Source: Stenotrophomonas indicatrix (GTDB taxonomy: Bacteria; Pseudomonadota; Gammaproteobacteria; Xanthomonadales; Xanthomonadaceae). From it: a stretch of DNA of 64,000 bases. Shown one piece after another: positions 42,144 to 52,200 of this stretch. The notes beneath the pieces are model-generated. The model did no database searches. It was not told the origin of the DNA and was given only the letters and a program-made list of their open reading frames with translations. The translations under genes and the position numbers were made by a program. Numbering within the stretch: the first letter of the stretch is position 1; each line of letters opens with the position of its first letter. Location of the stretch: contig NZ_PEJS01000001.1 of assembly GCF_002750975.1 (NCBI RefSeq), positions 558,001 to 622,000 on the forward strand. Reading direction: 5' to 3'.

Positions 42144-43190
42144 TCACCCCAGATGGTCGGCGACGTAACGCTCGAACGCGGCAATGCCGTCCTCGACGGT
42201 GATCAGTTCCATCACATCGTCGAATTCGATCTTGGTGCCCCACTTGAGGTCGGCTGCCTGCTTGCCCAGATACTTGCGCGCCGCGTCGTCGTAGCGGTCC
42301 GCGCAGTAGCGGCGGTCCGAATACGGGCCGCTGCGGTTCGGGTTGCTGGCCGCATGCAGGCCCAGCACCTTGGTACCCATTGCGTTGGCAATGTGCATCG
42401 GGCCAGAGTCCGGAGTCATCACCAGATTGGCGCGGGCCAGCAGGGCCGGCAACTGCTTGAGCGTGTCCTTGCCGACCAGGTCCAGTGCCGGAACATCCAG
42501 CTGGGCCTGGATGGCGTCGGCCATGCTGCGCTCCAGTTCGCTGCGGCCGCCGCACAGTACGATCCGCCAACCGCGCGTGACGGCATGGTTGGCGACCTCG
42601 GCATAGCGGTCGGCGTACCAGTTGCGGCGCACGTGGCTGGAGCAGGGCGAGATCATCAGCACCGGCCGGCCATCGTCCTGCCATTGCGCAGCGGCCCAGT
42701 CATAGGCTGCCTGCGGCACGGCCAGGTCCCAGCTGACATCAGTCTGGCGCAGGCCCAGCGGCTCGCAGAAGCTGCCGATGGCATCGAGCACATGGATGCC
42801 CGGGCGATCAGGGATGCGTTCGTTGATGAAGAGGCCGTGCAGATCCTTGGAGCGGCTGCGGTCGTACCCGATGCGGCGCTCGGCAGGAATGAAGGCGGAC
42901 AGCACGTTGGCGCGGAACGCCACCTGCATCTGCAGCAGGGCCTCGAAACGCCCGGGTGGCAACTGCTTGCGCAGCTCCTTCACTCCGGCCATGCCGGTCT
43001 TCTTGTCGTAGGCGTGGAAGGTGACGCCCGGCAGGCCATCGAGCAGCTTCTGCCCGACCTTGTCGATGATCCAGTGGATCGGCGTGTCCGGGCGCGCGGC
43101 CTGCAGGGTGCGCACCAGCGGCACTACGTGGGTCACATCGCCAAGAGCGGACAGGCGCAGAAGACACAAGGAGGAGGACGCTGATGCCAT
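42144..43190 (-). CDS. Family 9 glycosyltransferase (LPS heptosyltransferase-like)
   Basis: This 348-residue GT-B protein begins [20 protein letters not shown], the standard family 9 opening. It carries a C-terminal [21 protein letters not shown] motif split here as [14 protein letters not shown] and [16 protein letters not shown], typical of ADP-heptose:LPS heptosyltransferases. It probably adds a core sugar to lipid A-Kdo at the cytoplasmic face. The adjacent kdkA gene, transcribed divergently, supports a role in the LPS inner core. The first ATG (43190) gives seven extra residues before the conserved start; its coding start lies inside the leader of kdkA. Confidence 0.87.
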   Translation of the reverse strand: MASASSSLCLLRLSALGDVTHVVPLVRTLQAARPDTPIHWIIDKVGQKLLDGLPGVTFHAYDKKTGMAGVKELRKQLPPGRFEALLQMQVAFRANVLSAFIPAERRIGYDRSRSKDLHGLFINERIPDRPGIHVLDAIGSFCEPLGLRQTDVSWDLAVPQAAYDWAAAQWQDDGRPVLMISPCSSHVRRNWYADRYAEVANHAVTRGWRIVLCGGRSELERSMADAIQAQLDVPALDLVGKDTLKQLPALLARANLVMTPDSGPMHIANAMGTKVLGLHAASNPNRSGPYSDRRYCADRYDDAARKYLGKQAADLKWGTKIEFDDVMELITVEDGIAAFERYVADHLG

Positions 43191-43210
43191 GTGTTGTTAG
43201 ACTCAAAGGA

Positions 43211-43960
43211 ATGGTCGCATTCGACGCCAATGAAGCGCTGACGCCATGCCGCGAGGGTCGCGGCATCGGGGCCATTCTGTTCGACCGCGAGCGGCTGCGG
43301 CAAGCCGACATCGGTCTGTTCTCGCCACAGCACTGGGCCGGCAAGGCCCGGCCGGTGGGTGAGGGCGGCCGTGGCAGCGCCTGGTTCGTGGATGCGCCGT
43401 TCGGCGCCAGCGTACTGCGGCACTACCTGCGCGGGGGGCTGGCGGCCCGGATCAGCCACGACCAGTACATCTGGCGGGGGGCGGACCGGACCCGCAGCTT
43501 TGCCGAATTCCGGCTGATGCGCGCGTTGCGCGAGAAGAAGCTGCCGGTGCCCAGGCCGATTGCCGCCTTCTACATGCGTGAAGGCCTGCGCTACCGCGCC
43601 GCGATCCTGATGGAACGGATCGAAGGGGTGCGCTCGCTGGCCGACCGCGCACTGGTGGCCGGGCGCGGGGCACCGTGGGAGGAAACCGGGCGGATGATCG
43701 CGCGCTTCCACCGTGCCGGGCTGGACCATGCCGATCTCAATGCGCACAACATCCTGTTCGATGGCAACGGGCATGGCTGGCTGATCGACTTCGATCGCGG
43801 GGTGATCCGCATCCCGGCCACGGCCTGGCGCGAGCGCAATCTCAAGCGCCTGCTGCGCTCGCTGGTCAAGCTGCGCGGTGAGCGCAGCGTGGAAGACGTG
43901 GAAAAAGACTACGCGCGCCTGCGTCGCGCCTATGACATGGCCTGGAACCGGGGCACCTGA
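43211..43960 (+). CDS. kdkA: 3-deoxy-D-manno-octulosonic acid (Kdo) kinase
   Basis: This 249-residue protein has a small kinase fold with [20 protein letters not shown], the catalytic loop [12 protein letters not shown] and the DFG-like LIDFDRG. These are the KdkA/RfaP features. It phosphorylates Kdo of the LPS inner core with ATP. The start [18 protein letters not shown] at 43211 gives the family's usual 249-residue length. A better ribosome site (GGAGGAGGA) lies before an in-frame ATG at 43184, which would add nine residues and overlap the divergent glycosyltransferase start. Its stop codon overlaps the next gene by one base. Confidence 0.9.
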   Translation: MVAFDANEALTPCREGRGIGAILFDRERLRQADIGLFSPQHWAGKARPVGEGGRGSAWFVDAPFGASVLRHYLRGGLAARISHDQYIWRGADRTRSFAEFRLMRALREKKLPVPRPIAAFYMREGLRYRAAILMERIEGVRSLADRALVAGRGAPWEETGRMIARFHRAGLDHADLNAHNILFDGNGHGWLIDFDRGVIRIPATAWRERNLKRLLRSLVKLRGERSVEDVEKDYARLRRAYDMAWNRGT

Positions 43961-44727
43961 TGGACTGGTCGTTGCGTTTCCTCGGCGTCGGCAATGCGTC
44001 GGCGGTCGAGCTGGGTTCGCCGATGTCGGTGATCGAGCGCGATGGCCGGCCGTGGCTGACCATCGACTGCGGCGGCGAAGGCCTGACTGTCTTCAAGGCC
44101 CATTACGGGCATATGCCGCAGGCGCTGTTCGTTACCCATGTGCACCTGGATCACGTGGCCGGTTTCGAACGGCTGTTCGTGGATACCTTCTTCAGCGCGC
44201 AGCGGCGCGGCAAGGTGCGCCTGTACGTGCCGGCCACGGTGGTGCCGCTGCTGCACAAGCGCATCGGCGATTACCCGAACGTGCTGGCCGAGGGCGGCGC
44301 CAACTTCTGGGATGCCTTCCAGCTGATCGTGGTGGGCGATGCGTTCTGGCACGAGGGTGTGCGGCTGGAGGTGTTCCCCGTGCGGCACCACTGGCCGGAG
44401 ACGGCCTATGGCCTGCGCCTGCAGGGCGCCCTGACCTGGAGCGGCGACACCAGGCCGATTCCGGAAATGCTGGCGCGCTATGCCAGTGACAACGAACTGA
44501 TCGCCCACGACTGCGGGTTGCACGGCAATCCTTCGCATACCGGGGTAGATGATCTGGAGCGCGAGTACAGCGCCGAGCTGCAGGCACGGATGATGCTGTA
44601 CCACTACGCCAGCGTGGCCGATGGCCAGGCCCTGGCCGCGCGCGGGCACCGGGTGGCACAGCCGGGCCAGTGCGTTGTGCTGGCCGCGCCGACCGCCCCG
44701 CACGTGCTGGCGCAGGATCCGCCGTGA
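43960..44727 (+). CDS. MBL-fold metallo-hydrolase, RNase Z-like
   Basis: This 255-residue metallo-beta-lactamase fold protein has DWSLRFLGVGNASAVELGSP at the start, the metal-binding THVHLDHVAGFE motif, and later VRHHWPETAYGLRL, WSGDTRPIPEML and HDCGLHG. The layout is like RNase Z/phosphodiesterase members, but the tRNA-clamping exosite is not apparent. The substrate is unknown. It begins within the kdkA stop codon (TGATG), so the genes are translationally coupled. The next gene overlaps its end by four bases. Confidence 0.8.
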   Translation: MDWSLRFLGVGNASAVELGSPMSVIERDGRPWLTIDCGGEGLTVFKAHYGHMPQALFVTHVHLDHVAGFERLFVDTFFSAQRRGKVRLYVPATVVPLLHKRIGDYPNVLAEGGANFWDAFQLIVVGDAFWHEGVRLEVFPVRHHWPETAYGLRLQGALTWSGDTRPIPEMLARYASDNELIAHDCGLHGNPSHTGVDDLEREYSAELQARMMLYHYASVADGQALAARGHRVAQPGQCVVLAAPTAPHVLAQDPP

Positions 44728-45113
44728 GCAGCGCTGGCGCCGCCGCTTCACCGGCGCTGGCCGCCGAACTGGAGGGGTTGGAACGCGCACTGCATTGCCC
44801 GCAGGTGCGCGCAGACCATGAGCGTCTGGCGGCATTGCTGGATGAGGATTTCAATGAGATCGGCAGCTCCGGCCAGTGCTACGGCCGTGAAGCCGCGCTG
44901 GAAGAGATCCCGCTGGAGCGTGCGCAGGTGGTGATCGAGTCGGACCAGTACGCCGTGTGGATGCTGGCAGAGGGCTTGGCCCAGGTGCGTTACCGCAGTC
45001 GCTATCACGTCGATGACCAACCGCAGCGGTGGGTGCTGCGCAGCTCGCTGTGGCGTCAGCATTCAACGGGCTGGCGGATGGTGTTCCATCAGGGTACGCC
45101 GGAGGCGCGGTAG
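44724..45113 (+). CDS. DUF4440/NTF2-like small protein
   Basis: This 129-residue protein has the NTF2-like pattern LAALLDEDFNEIGSSGQCYG (helix, then first strand of the cone) and a C-terminal WRQHSTGWRMVFHQGT, typical of DUF4440. Members are diverse small enzymes or binding proteins. The start is GTG 44724, which overlaps the preceding stop codon (GTGA). The TAG stop codon is part of the GTAG of a SMAG repeat, so the gene end may have been set by repeat insertion. It is probably the last gene of the kdkA operon. Confidence 0.75.
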   Translation: MSSAGAAASPALAAELEGLERALHCPQVRADHERLAALLDEDFNEIGSSGQCYGREAALEEIPLERAQVVIESDQYAVWMLAEGLAQVRYRSRYHVDDQPQRWVLRSSLWRQHSTGWRMVFHQGTPEAR

Positions 45114-45160
45114 CGCCGGGGCATGCCCGGCGAAGGCCGCCAACCAAGGCTGGCATCTAC
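45110..45160. repeat. SMAG pair overlapping a stop codon
   Basis: GTAGCGCCGGGGCATGCCCG is followed by a half-unit AACCAAGGCTGGCATCTAC. The first T-A-G serves as the stop codon of the DUF4440 gene. Confidence 0.65.
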
Positions 45161-45185
45161 CGGAGCGGGGCTTCGCCGAAAAGGC

Positions 45186-45293
45186 GGTGGCCCCGCCGGC
45201 TGACCTCGGCGCCCGCGTCGATCGATACCGTTGCTGCCTTCCGGCCCTGGCGGAGTTTTCGACCTAGCGTCGCGAGGGGCCGACGGGGCCACC
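45186..45293 (-). ncRNA. ffs: Signal recognition particle 4.5S RNA
   Basis: On the minus strand the ends GGTGGCCCCG and CGGGGCCACC pair to close a long rod-like hairpin of about 108 nt. The tip carries CAGGGCCGGAAGGCAGCA, matching the conserved SRP domain IV (symmetric loop, GGAA tetraloop and AGCA side). Size and fold agree with bacterial 4.5S RNA, which binds Ffh to target nascent membrane proteins. A TAGAAT hexamer at 45406-45411 on the minus strand could be its -10 box, which would imply a processed 5' leader. Confidence 0.85.
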
Positions 45294-45510
45294 ATAGAGA
45301 CGTTGGCCGCCCGGAGGCGGCCGATTCACGGATCAGGGGAAGCAGCGCGTTGTGCGCCGGAGACCACAGCCGGACTGCACATCGGCTTACCGATGGCAGA
45401 CGCGCATTCTAGCGCAGGCAGGTGCGTTGATGCCAGCTTCATGCACTGAATCCGATGTAACCCTGTGCTCCCAGCATCGGTCGGTGGCTGCCGCCGTTGC
45501 TAGAATCCGG
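45294..45510. other. Intergenic leader between ffs and gdx
   Basis: No protein gene is visible. It contains a GGCCGCC/GGCGGCC hairpin (about 45303-45330) that would lie in a 5' leader of ffs. A TAGAAT at 45501-45506 on the plus strand is a plausible -10 box for the riboswitch-gdx transcript. Confidence 0.4.
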
Positions 45511-45513
45511 TCC

Positions 45514-45566
45514 CAGGAGGAACGACCTCCCCCACATCGGGATTCAATGACCAGGACGGCCTGGCC
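45514..45566 (+). promoter_or_regulatory. Guanidine-II (mini-ykkC) riboswitch
   Basis: Two small hairpins carry ACGR loops: GGAGG-AACGA-CCTCC at 45516-45530 and CCAGG-ACGG-CCTGG at 45551-45564, separated by 20 nt. Paired ACGR stem-loops directly before a sugE/gdx gene are the defining layout of guanidine-II riboswitches. The gdx ribosome site AAAGGAGG follows 8 nt after the second hairpin, so ligand binding can control translation. Confidence 0.85.
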
Positions 45567-45585
45567 CTACCAAAGGAGGGCTGTC

Positions 45586-45903
45586 ATGGCCTGGATCTAT
45601 CTGTTGTTTGCCGGCCTGCTGGAAATCGTCTGGGCCGTGTCGATGAAGCAGTCTGAAGGCTTCACCAAACTCACCCCCACCGTCATCACCATCGTCGGCA
45701 TGATCGCCAGCTTCTGGCTGCTGGCCGTCGCCATGCGCAGCCTGCCGCTGGGCACCGCCTATACGATCTGGACCGGTATCGGCGCGGTCGGTGCCTTCGT
45801 GGTCGGCATCGTGTTCCTGGGCGAGCAGGTCAGCCCGATGCGGATTGGCGCGGCGGTACTGATCGTCGCCGGCCTGGTGCTGATGAAACTCTCCAGCAGC
45901 TGA
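45586..45903 (+). CDS. gdx: Guanidinium exporter (small multidrug resistance family)
   Basis: This 105-residue protein has four membrane helices. The first helix AWIYLLFAGLLEIVWAVSMK contains the essential Glu of SMR transporters, and GTAYTIWTGIGAVGAFVVGI is typical of the SugE/Gdx branch rather than EmrE. It exchanges guanidinium for protons as an antiparallel dimer in the inner membrane. The riboswitch directly upstream supports the Gdx assignment. The start ATG 45586 has AAAGGAGG; the longer frame crosses the riboswitch. Confidence 0.93.
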   Translation: MAWIYLLFAGLLEIVWAVSMKQSEGFTKLTPTVITIVGMIASFWLLAVAMRSLPLGTAYTIWTGIGAVGAFVVGIVFLGEQVSPMRIGAAVLIVAGLVLMKLSSS

Positions 45904-46270
45904 GGCCGGTTACGAATGCGGCGGGAATATGGATATTCCCGTTCTTCAGAAACAAGAGAATATGCATTTTCGGCAAAGTCGTGACGACTGCCGTGATTAT
46001 TTGACGGCCATCATGAAAATAACGTGCCGGATTCACGTGGTGCTGGCGGTGACGGCCGCACAGTGCGCCCATTCGTCAAGCGAAACCGGGGAGTTTTCGC
46101 GCTGACGGACAGGCAGGCGCGCGCAGTTCCTGCAGCGCTTGCACGTGAAAGTGTGACTGTTTTTCAAGGTTGATACCGAAGGTCTTGTTCCCGGGTGGAG
46201 CAGGGCAGGACGACATCACCTCCAAAAAACCTGCCTGCTGTGCCACCGGTCATTTCATGGAGATTTACCG
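45904..46270 (+). promoter_or_regulatory. Upstream region of the giant autotransporter, with a dyad
   Basis: This 367-bp stretch has no credible gene. It begins with a perfect inverted repeat CGGGAATAT-GG-ATATTCCCG (45922-45941) and then an AT-rich segment to about 46020, unusual for this genome and suited to regulator or nucleoid protein binding. The autotransporter's ribosome site is TGGAG at 46258-46262. Confidence 0.45.
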
Positions 46271-49200
46271 ATGAACCGCATTTACCGTCTGGTTTTCAAC
46301 CGTGCCCTGGGTGTGATGCAGGTGGCCTCGGAAATCACCGAGAATCCGACGGGAGGCGGTAAATCGGCAGGACGACACCTGCCGGGCCTGAAGGCGCATC
46401 GGCTGGCGCTGGCATTGACCGCTACATTGGCCAGTGGGTCGGCGTTTGCAGCCTGCACCACGGCCGGTGCGGTGATTACCTGCGATGGCGCGACGGACCA
46501 GAACAATCTTTCCAGTACCGCCAATGGCGTGACCCTGAACATCGCCACCGGCGCGGTGCTGAGCGTGCCGCCGGTGCTGGGGGGCACTGCGGTGACGCTG
46601 TCCGGCAACGGCATCACGGTGAACAACCAGGGCACGATCGATCCCACCATCAACGGCGGCTTGAGCCTTGCGGCGGCAGGCATGGTGCTGGGCAACAACA
46701 CTGCCGGTGGCAATACCATCAACGTCAACAACCAGGCGGGCGGCAGCATCAAGGGCCTGGTCAACATCGGTTCGATTCTTGGGTTTGGTGGACAGGCACT
46801 GGTCACGCAGAACGCTGCCGGTGGTGTCACCAACATCACCAATGACGGCACCGTGGACATGTCCATCCTCGGGGCGGGGCTGTTCACCACTGCCGACGCC
46901 GCTGCCATCGTCAGCTACGGCGGTGCGCAGACCAACCTCACCAACAGCGGCAGCATCACCGGCCGCATAGGTCTGGGCGGATCAACAGCGGGCAACCATG
47001 TGATCAACGCCGGCAGCATCACCGGCAGCGTGCACCTGGGCAACTCCACGACGACGGGAAACACGTTCACCGCCGTGTCCGGTTCAAGCGTCAACCGCGG
47101 CGTGCTGGCAACGGGCATTGCGGGCGTTTTGGGCACCGTAGGCGTGAATCTGGCCGCTGCCGGCATTGTCGATGGCGGTACCGGTGCCAGTGATCGCCTG
47201 CTGCTTCAGAACAGCGCTTCGGGGCCGGGCGCGGGTACCGGCGGGACGGTGACCAACCTCGTTTGGGGCAATTACACTGGATTCGAGAACCTGACCGTCA
47301 ACAGTGGTACCTGGAATCTGCAAGGTGCCTGGACCGGAACCAGTGCCACGATCAACGATGGCTTGGTCAACTTCAACAACGCGGCGTCATTCGGTACCGG
47401 TATCTTCAACGTCAACGGCGGCGCCATCGCGGCATCGGCGGGCGGGCTCACGCTTGCAAATTCCTTTGCGCTCAACACTGGCAGACTGACGTTGGGCGGC
47501 ACCAACCCCTTCAGCTTGAGTGGTGTGCTGTCCGGTGCTGGCGGCCTGACCGTGACCAACACCGGTGTGGTCACGCTGGGCGGCGCGAACCTGTTCGGTG
47601 GTGGCGTCAACCTCAATGCTGGCGGCTTGCTGCTGGGCAACGCAGGTGCGCTGGGCAGCGGCAACCTGACGGTAGGTGGTGCCGCGTCGCTGGATACCAG
47701 CGGGGCCTTCAATCTCGCCAACAACATCGTCGTCAACGGTGGTGGCAGTCTGAATCTGGTCGGCACCAATGCGTTGACGTTGAACGGTGCGCTGTCCGGT
47801 GCAGGCAATCTGGTGAAGAACGGCGCCGGCACGCTCACCCTGGGCGGTGCAAACACGCTTACCGGCAATGTCTCGATCGCGGGCGGCGCGTTGGCGCTCG
47901 GTGCAGGCGGCAGCCTGTCACCGACCGCTGCGATCTCGCTCACGGCAGGCACGTCGCTGGACCTCACTGCCGCAGCCAACCAGACCGTCGGCTCGCTGTC
48001 CGGGCTTGGTGGAACGGTCAGCCTGGGCACTCGCACACTTACTCTAGGCGGTCTCGGCAATACCTCCTTCGCCGGCAACTTCACTGGCACTACCGGTGGC
48101 CTGGTCAAGGTCGGTACCGGAGTGCAGACACTGTCCGGCAGCAACAGCTTGACCGGTGGTTTTGCCCTGAATGGCGGCGGCCTGCTGCTCGGCAACAACG
48201 GTGCATTGGGAACGGGTGTGCTGAGCGTGGGCGGCGAGGTCACGCTGGATGGCACCACCGCAGCGCTCACCCTGGCCAACGACATCACGCTCGGTGCCGG
48301 CGGTTCGCTCGCGCTGCAGGGCGGCCAGCCCGTGGTGTTGAACGGGGTGATCTCCGGCGTCGGCAACATTGGCAAGAACGGCGCATCTCTGCTCACGTTG
48401 AACGGCACCAACACGTTCAGTGGCGGCCTCGTCGTCAACGGTGGCGGCCTGTTGCTGGGCAACAGCAGTGCGCTCGGTACCGGCCTGCTGGACATCAACA
48501 ACGCTGCGACGCTGGATACCTCTTCAGCCCTGACCCTGGGCAATGACGTGATCATCGGCGCGGCAGGTTCGTTGAACGTGCTGGGTGGCAACGCGCTGAC
48601 ACTGGGCGGTGCGATTTCCGGTGGTGGCGGCCTGATAAAGAGCGGGGCTTCGACACTGACGCTCAACGGCGCCAATACCTTCACCGGTGGTTTGAACGTT
48701 GCTGCCGGCACGGTGGCGCTGGGCAGTGGTGGCAGCCTCGCCGCGACCGGCGCGGTCAGCCTGTCGGGGGTAGGGGCGGCGCTGGATCTTTCCCTGGGTG
48801 GTAGCCAGACCATCGGTGCACTGTCCGGCGTGGCAGGTTCCACCGTGGCATTGGGCGGCAATACGCTCACCTTTGGTAGTGCGGCCGACCAGGTCTTCGC
48901 CGGTGTGATCAGTGGCGTCGGCGGAGGCCTGGTAAAGAACGGAAGTGGCGTACAGACGTTGACCGGCGCAAACACCTTCACCGGCGGCGTCGCGCTCAAT
49001 GCTGGCGGTCTGCTGCTGGGCAACAGCGGTGCACTGGGCACCGGCGCGCTCAGCGTCAACGGTGCCGCGACGTTGGACGGCAGCTCTGCGCTGACCCTGG
49101 GCAACGCGGTCAACCTCGGTGCCGCGCTGACCCTGGGCGGCAGCAACAACATCACCCTGACCGGCGACATCTCCGGCGTCGGCAGCCTGACCAAGAACGG

Positions 49201-52200
49201 CGCCTCGCTGTTGACCTTGAACGGCACCAATGGCTTCAGCGGTGGCCTCAACCTCAATGCCGGCAGCGTGCTGCTGGGCAGCAGTGCGGCGGCCGGCACC
49301 GGCGCGCTGAACATCGGCGGCAACGTGTCGCTGGACGCGGCGGTTGCGCTGAACCTGAGCAACAACGTGGCCTTGGGTACTGGTGCGATTCTTACGCTCC
49401 CCGGCAGCCAGAACATCACGCTGGGCGGCGTGGTGTCCGGTGACGGTGGCCTGACGAAGAGCGGCGCCACGGTGTTGACGCTCAACGGTGCCAATACCTT
49501 CGGTGGCGGCCTGAACCTGGCGGGCGGCGGCCTGTTGCTGGGCAACAGTGGAGCGCTGGGAACCGGTGCGCTGAACGTTGCTGCGAACGCCAGCCTGGAT
49601 AACAGCATTGCGCTTGACCTGACCAATGCGGTCAACCTTGGCGCCGGCTCGGCACTGACGCTGATCGGCAGTAACGCACTCACGCTCGATGGCGTGATTT
49701 CCGGCACCGGCAGTCTGGTCAAGAACGGCGCTGGTACGTTGACCCTCGGCAACGCCAACGGCTTCAGTGGCGGCCTGGCGTTGAATGGCGGCAACCTGCA
49801 GTTGGGCAACGCCGGCGCTCTGGGAACGGGTGCGCTCAACGTCGGCGGCAATGCAACGCTGGATACTGCCGCCGCCTATACCGTGGGCAACGCGATCAAC
49901 CTGGCCTCGGGCACGACGCTTGCCCTGCAGGGCAGCAATGCGCTGACGCTCGGCGGTGTGGTGTCCGGCAATGGTGCACTGGTCAAGAACGGTGCAGCCA
50001 CACTGACGCTGGCCAATGCGAACACCTACGTCGGCAGCACCACGATCAATGCCGGAACCCTGGCGCTTGGCGCAGGCGGCAGCCTGGCTGTCGGGGGGGA
50101 CGTCACCCTCGGCGGCGCTGGCGCGGGCTTTGATATATCGGCGGCAACCGGCAACCAGACCATCGGCGCGCTGAATGGCGTGGTCGGTTCGACGGTCGCG
50201 CTGGGAGGAAACTCGCTGACCTTTGGTACGGCAGCCGATGCGGTGTTCGATGGCGTGATCAGCGGAGGCGGTGGCCTGGTCAAGGTGGGCGCGGGCCTGC
50301 AGACGCTGTCCGCTGCCAACACCTTCGGCGGCGGCGTCAGCCTCAATGCCGGTGGCCTGCTGCTCGGCAATGATGCGGCACTGGGCAGTGGTGCGCTGAC
50401 CGTGGGTGGCGCGGCCACCCTCGACACCAGCCTGGCGGCAACACTGGTCAACAACATCGCCCTCAATGCCGGCCTGACCGTGCTGGGCAGCAACGCGCTG
50501 ACGCTCAACGGGGTGATCTCCGGCACCGGCAGCCTGACCAAGAATGGTGCTGCCACGCTGACCTTGAACGGCGTGAACACCTATACCGGCGGCACCAACG
50601 TCAACGCCGGCACGCTGGCCCTGGGAGCAGGTGCAAGCCTTGCCGCCAGCGGCATCGTCAACCTGGCAACCGGCGCTACGCTGGATCTCTCTGCGGGCAA
50701 CGGTGCCCAGACCTTCGGCACCCTGACCGGTAGTGGCACGGTCAACCTGGGCGCAAACTCGATCACTGTCGGCGGACCGACCAACGGTGTCTTCAGCGGA
50801 TCCATCGCCGGCACCGGCGGCCTGATCAAGGAGGGGACCGGTACTGAAACGCTGACCGGTACCAACACCTTCACCGGTGGCACCCTGATCAATGCGGGAA
50901 CGCTGGCGATCGGTGCCGGTGGCAGCCTGGCGGCAACCGGTGCAGTCACGCTTTCCGCGCCGGGCACCGGCTTCGACATCTCCGCTGCTGGCAACCAGAC
51001 CATCGGCGCGCTCAACGGCGTCGATGGCAGCACCGTGGCGCTGGGTGGAAATACGCTGACCTTCGGCGGCGTTGGCAACGGGACCTTCGATGGCGTGATC
51101 GGTGGGACCGGCGGGCTGGTCAAGAACGGTACGGGCATCCAGACGTTGGGCGGCGCCAACGTCTTCGGTGGCGGGGTGGCACTCAACGGTGGCGGCCTGG
51201 TGGTGGGCAACAATGCCGCGCTGGGTACCGGCGCGCTGACCGTGGGCGCCAACGCATCGCTGGACAGCAGCATCGCTGCGAACCTCGGCAACGACATCGG
51301 CCTGCTGGCCGGTGCCACGCTCAACCTGCTTGGCAGCAATGCATTGACGCTGGGCGGGGCGGTCACCGGCGATGGTGGCCTGATCAAGAACGGCGCGGCG
51401 ACGGTCACCCTGACCGGCAGCAACACCTTCACCGGCGGCACGGTCATCAACAGCGGCACGCTGGCGATCGGGGCGGGCGGCAGCCTGTCGCCGACCGGCG
51501 CGGTGAACCTGGCCGGTACCGGCACCTTCGACATCTCCGCCGGCGGCAACCAGAGCGTCGGTTCGCTGGCGGGCGTGGCCGGCAGCACGGTGTCGTTGGG
51601 GGGCAACAGCCTGACGCTGGGAGGTACCACCGACGCGACCTTCAACGGAGCCCTGACCGGCAGCGGTGGGCTGGTCAAGAATGGCAGCGGCGTGCAGACC
51701 CTCAACGGTGCCAGCACGTTTGGAGGCGGCGTCACCCTCAATGCGGGTGGCCTGGTGGTGGGCAACAACGCTGCGCTGGGAACCGGCACGTTGACGGTGG
51801 GGGGCGCTTCCACGCTTGATTCCAGCGGTGCGGTGACCTTGGCCAACAACATGGTGCTCAACGCCGGCCTGACCGTGCTTGGCAGCAACGATCTCACCCT
51901 CAACGGCAATCTGTCGGGGGCCGGCAGCTTGACCAAGGACGGCGTTGCTACCCTCACGTTGAACGGCACCAACACCTATACCGGCGGCACCTACATCAAC
52001 GCGGGCACGCTCGCGCTCGGTGCCGGTGCCAGCCTCAGCGCAGGCGGTATCGTCAATCTGGCCACGGGTGCCACCTTCGATCTTTCGGCCGGCAGCGGCA
52101 CGCAGGTATTCGGCACGCTGATCGGCAATGGCACGGTCAACCTCGGCGCGAACACGTTGACCATCGGCGATGCCACCAATGGTGTGTTCAGTGGTTCGAT

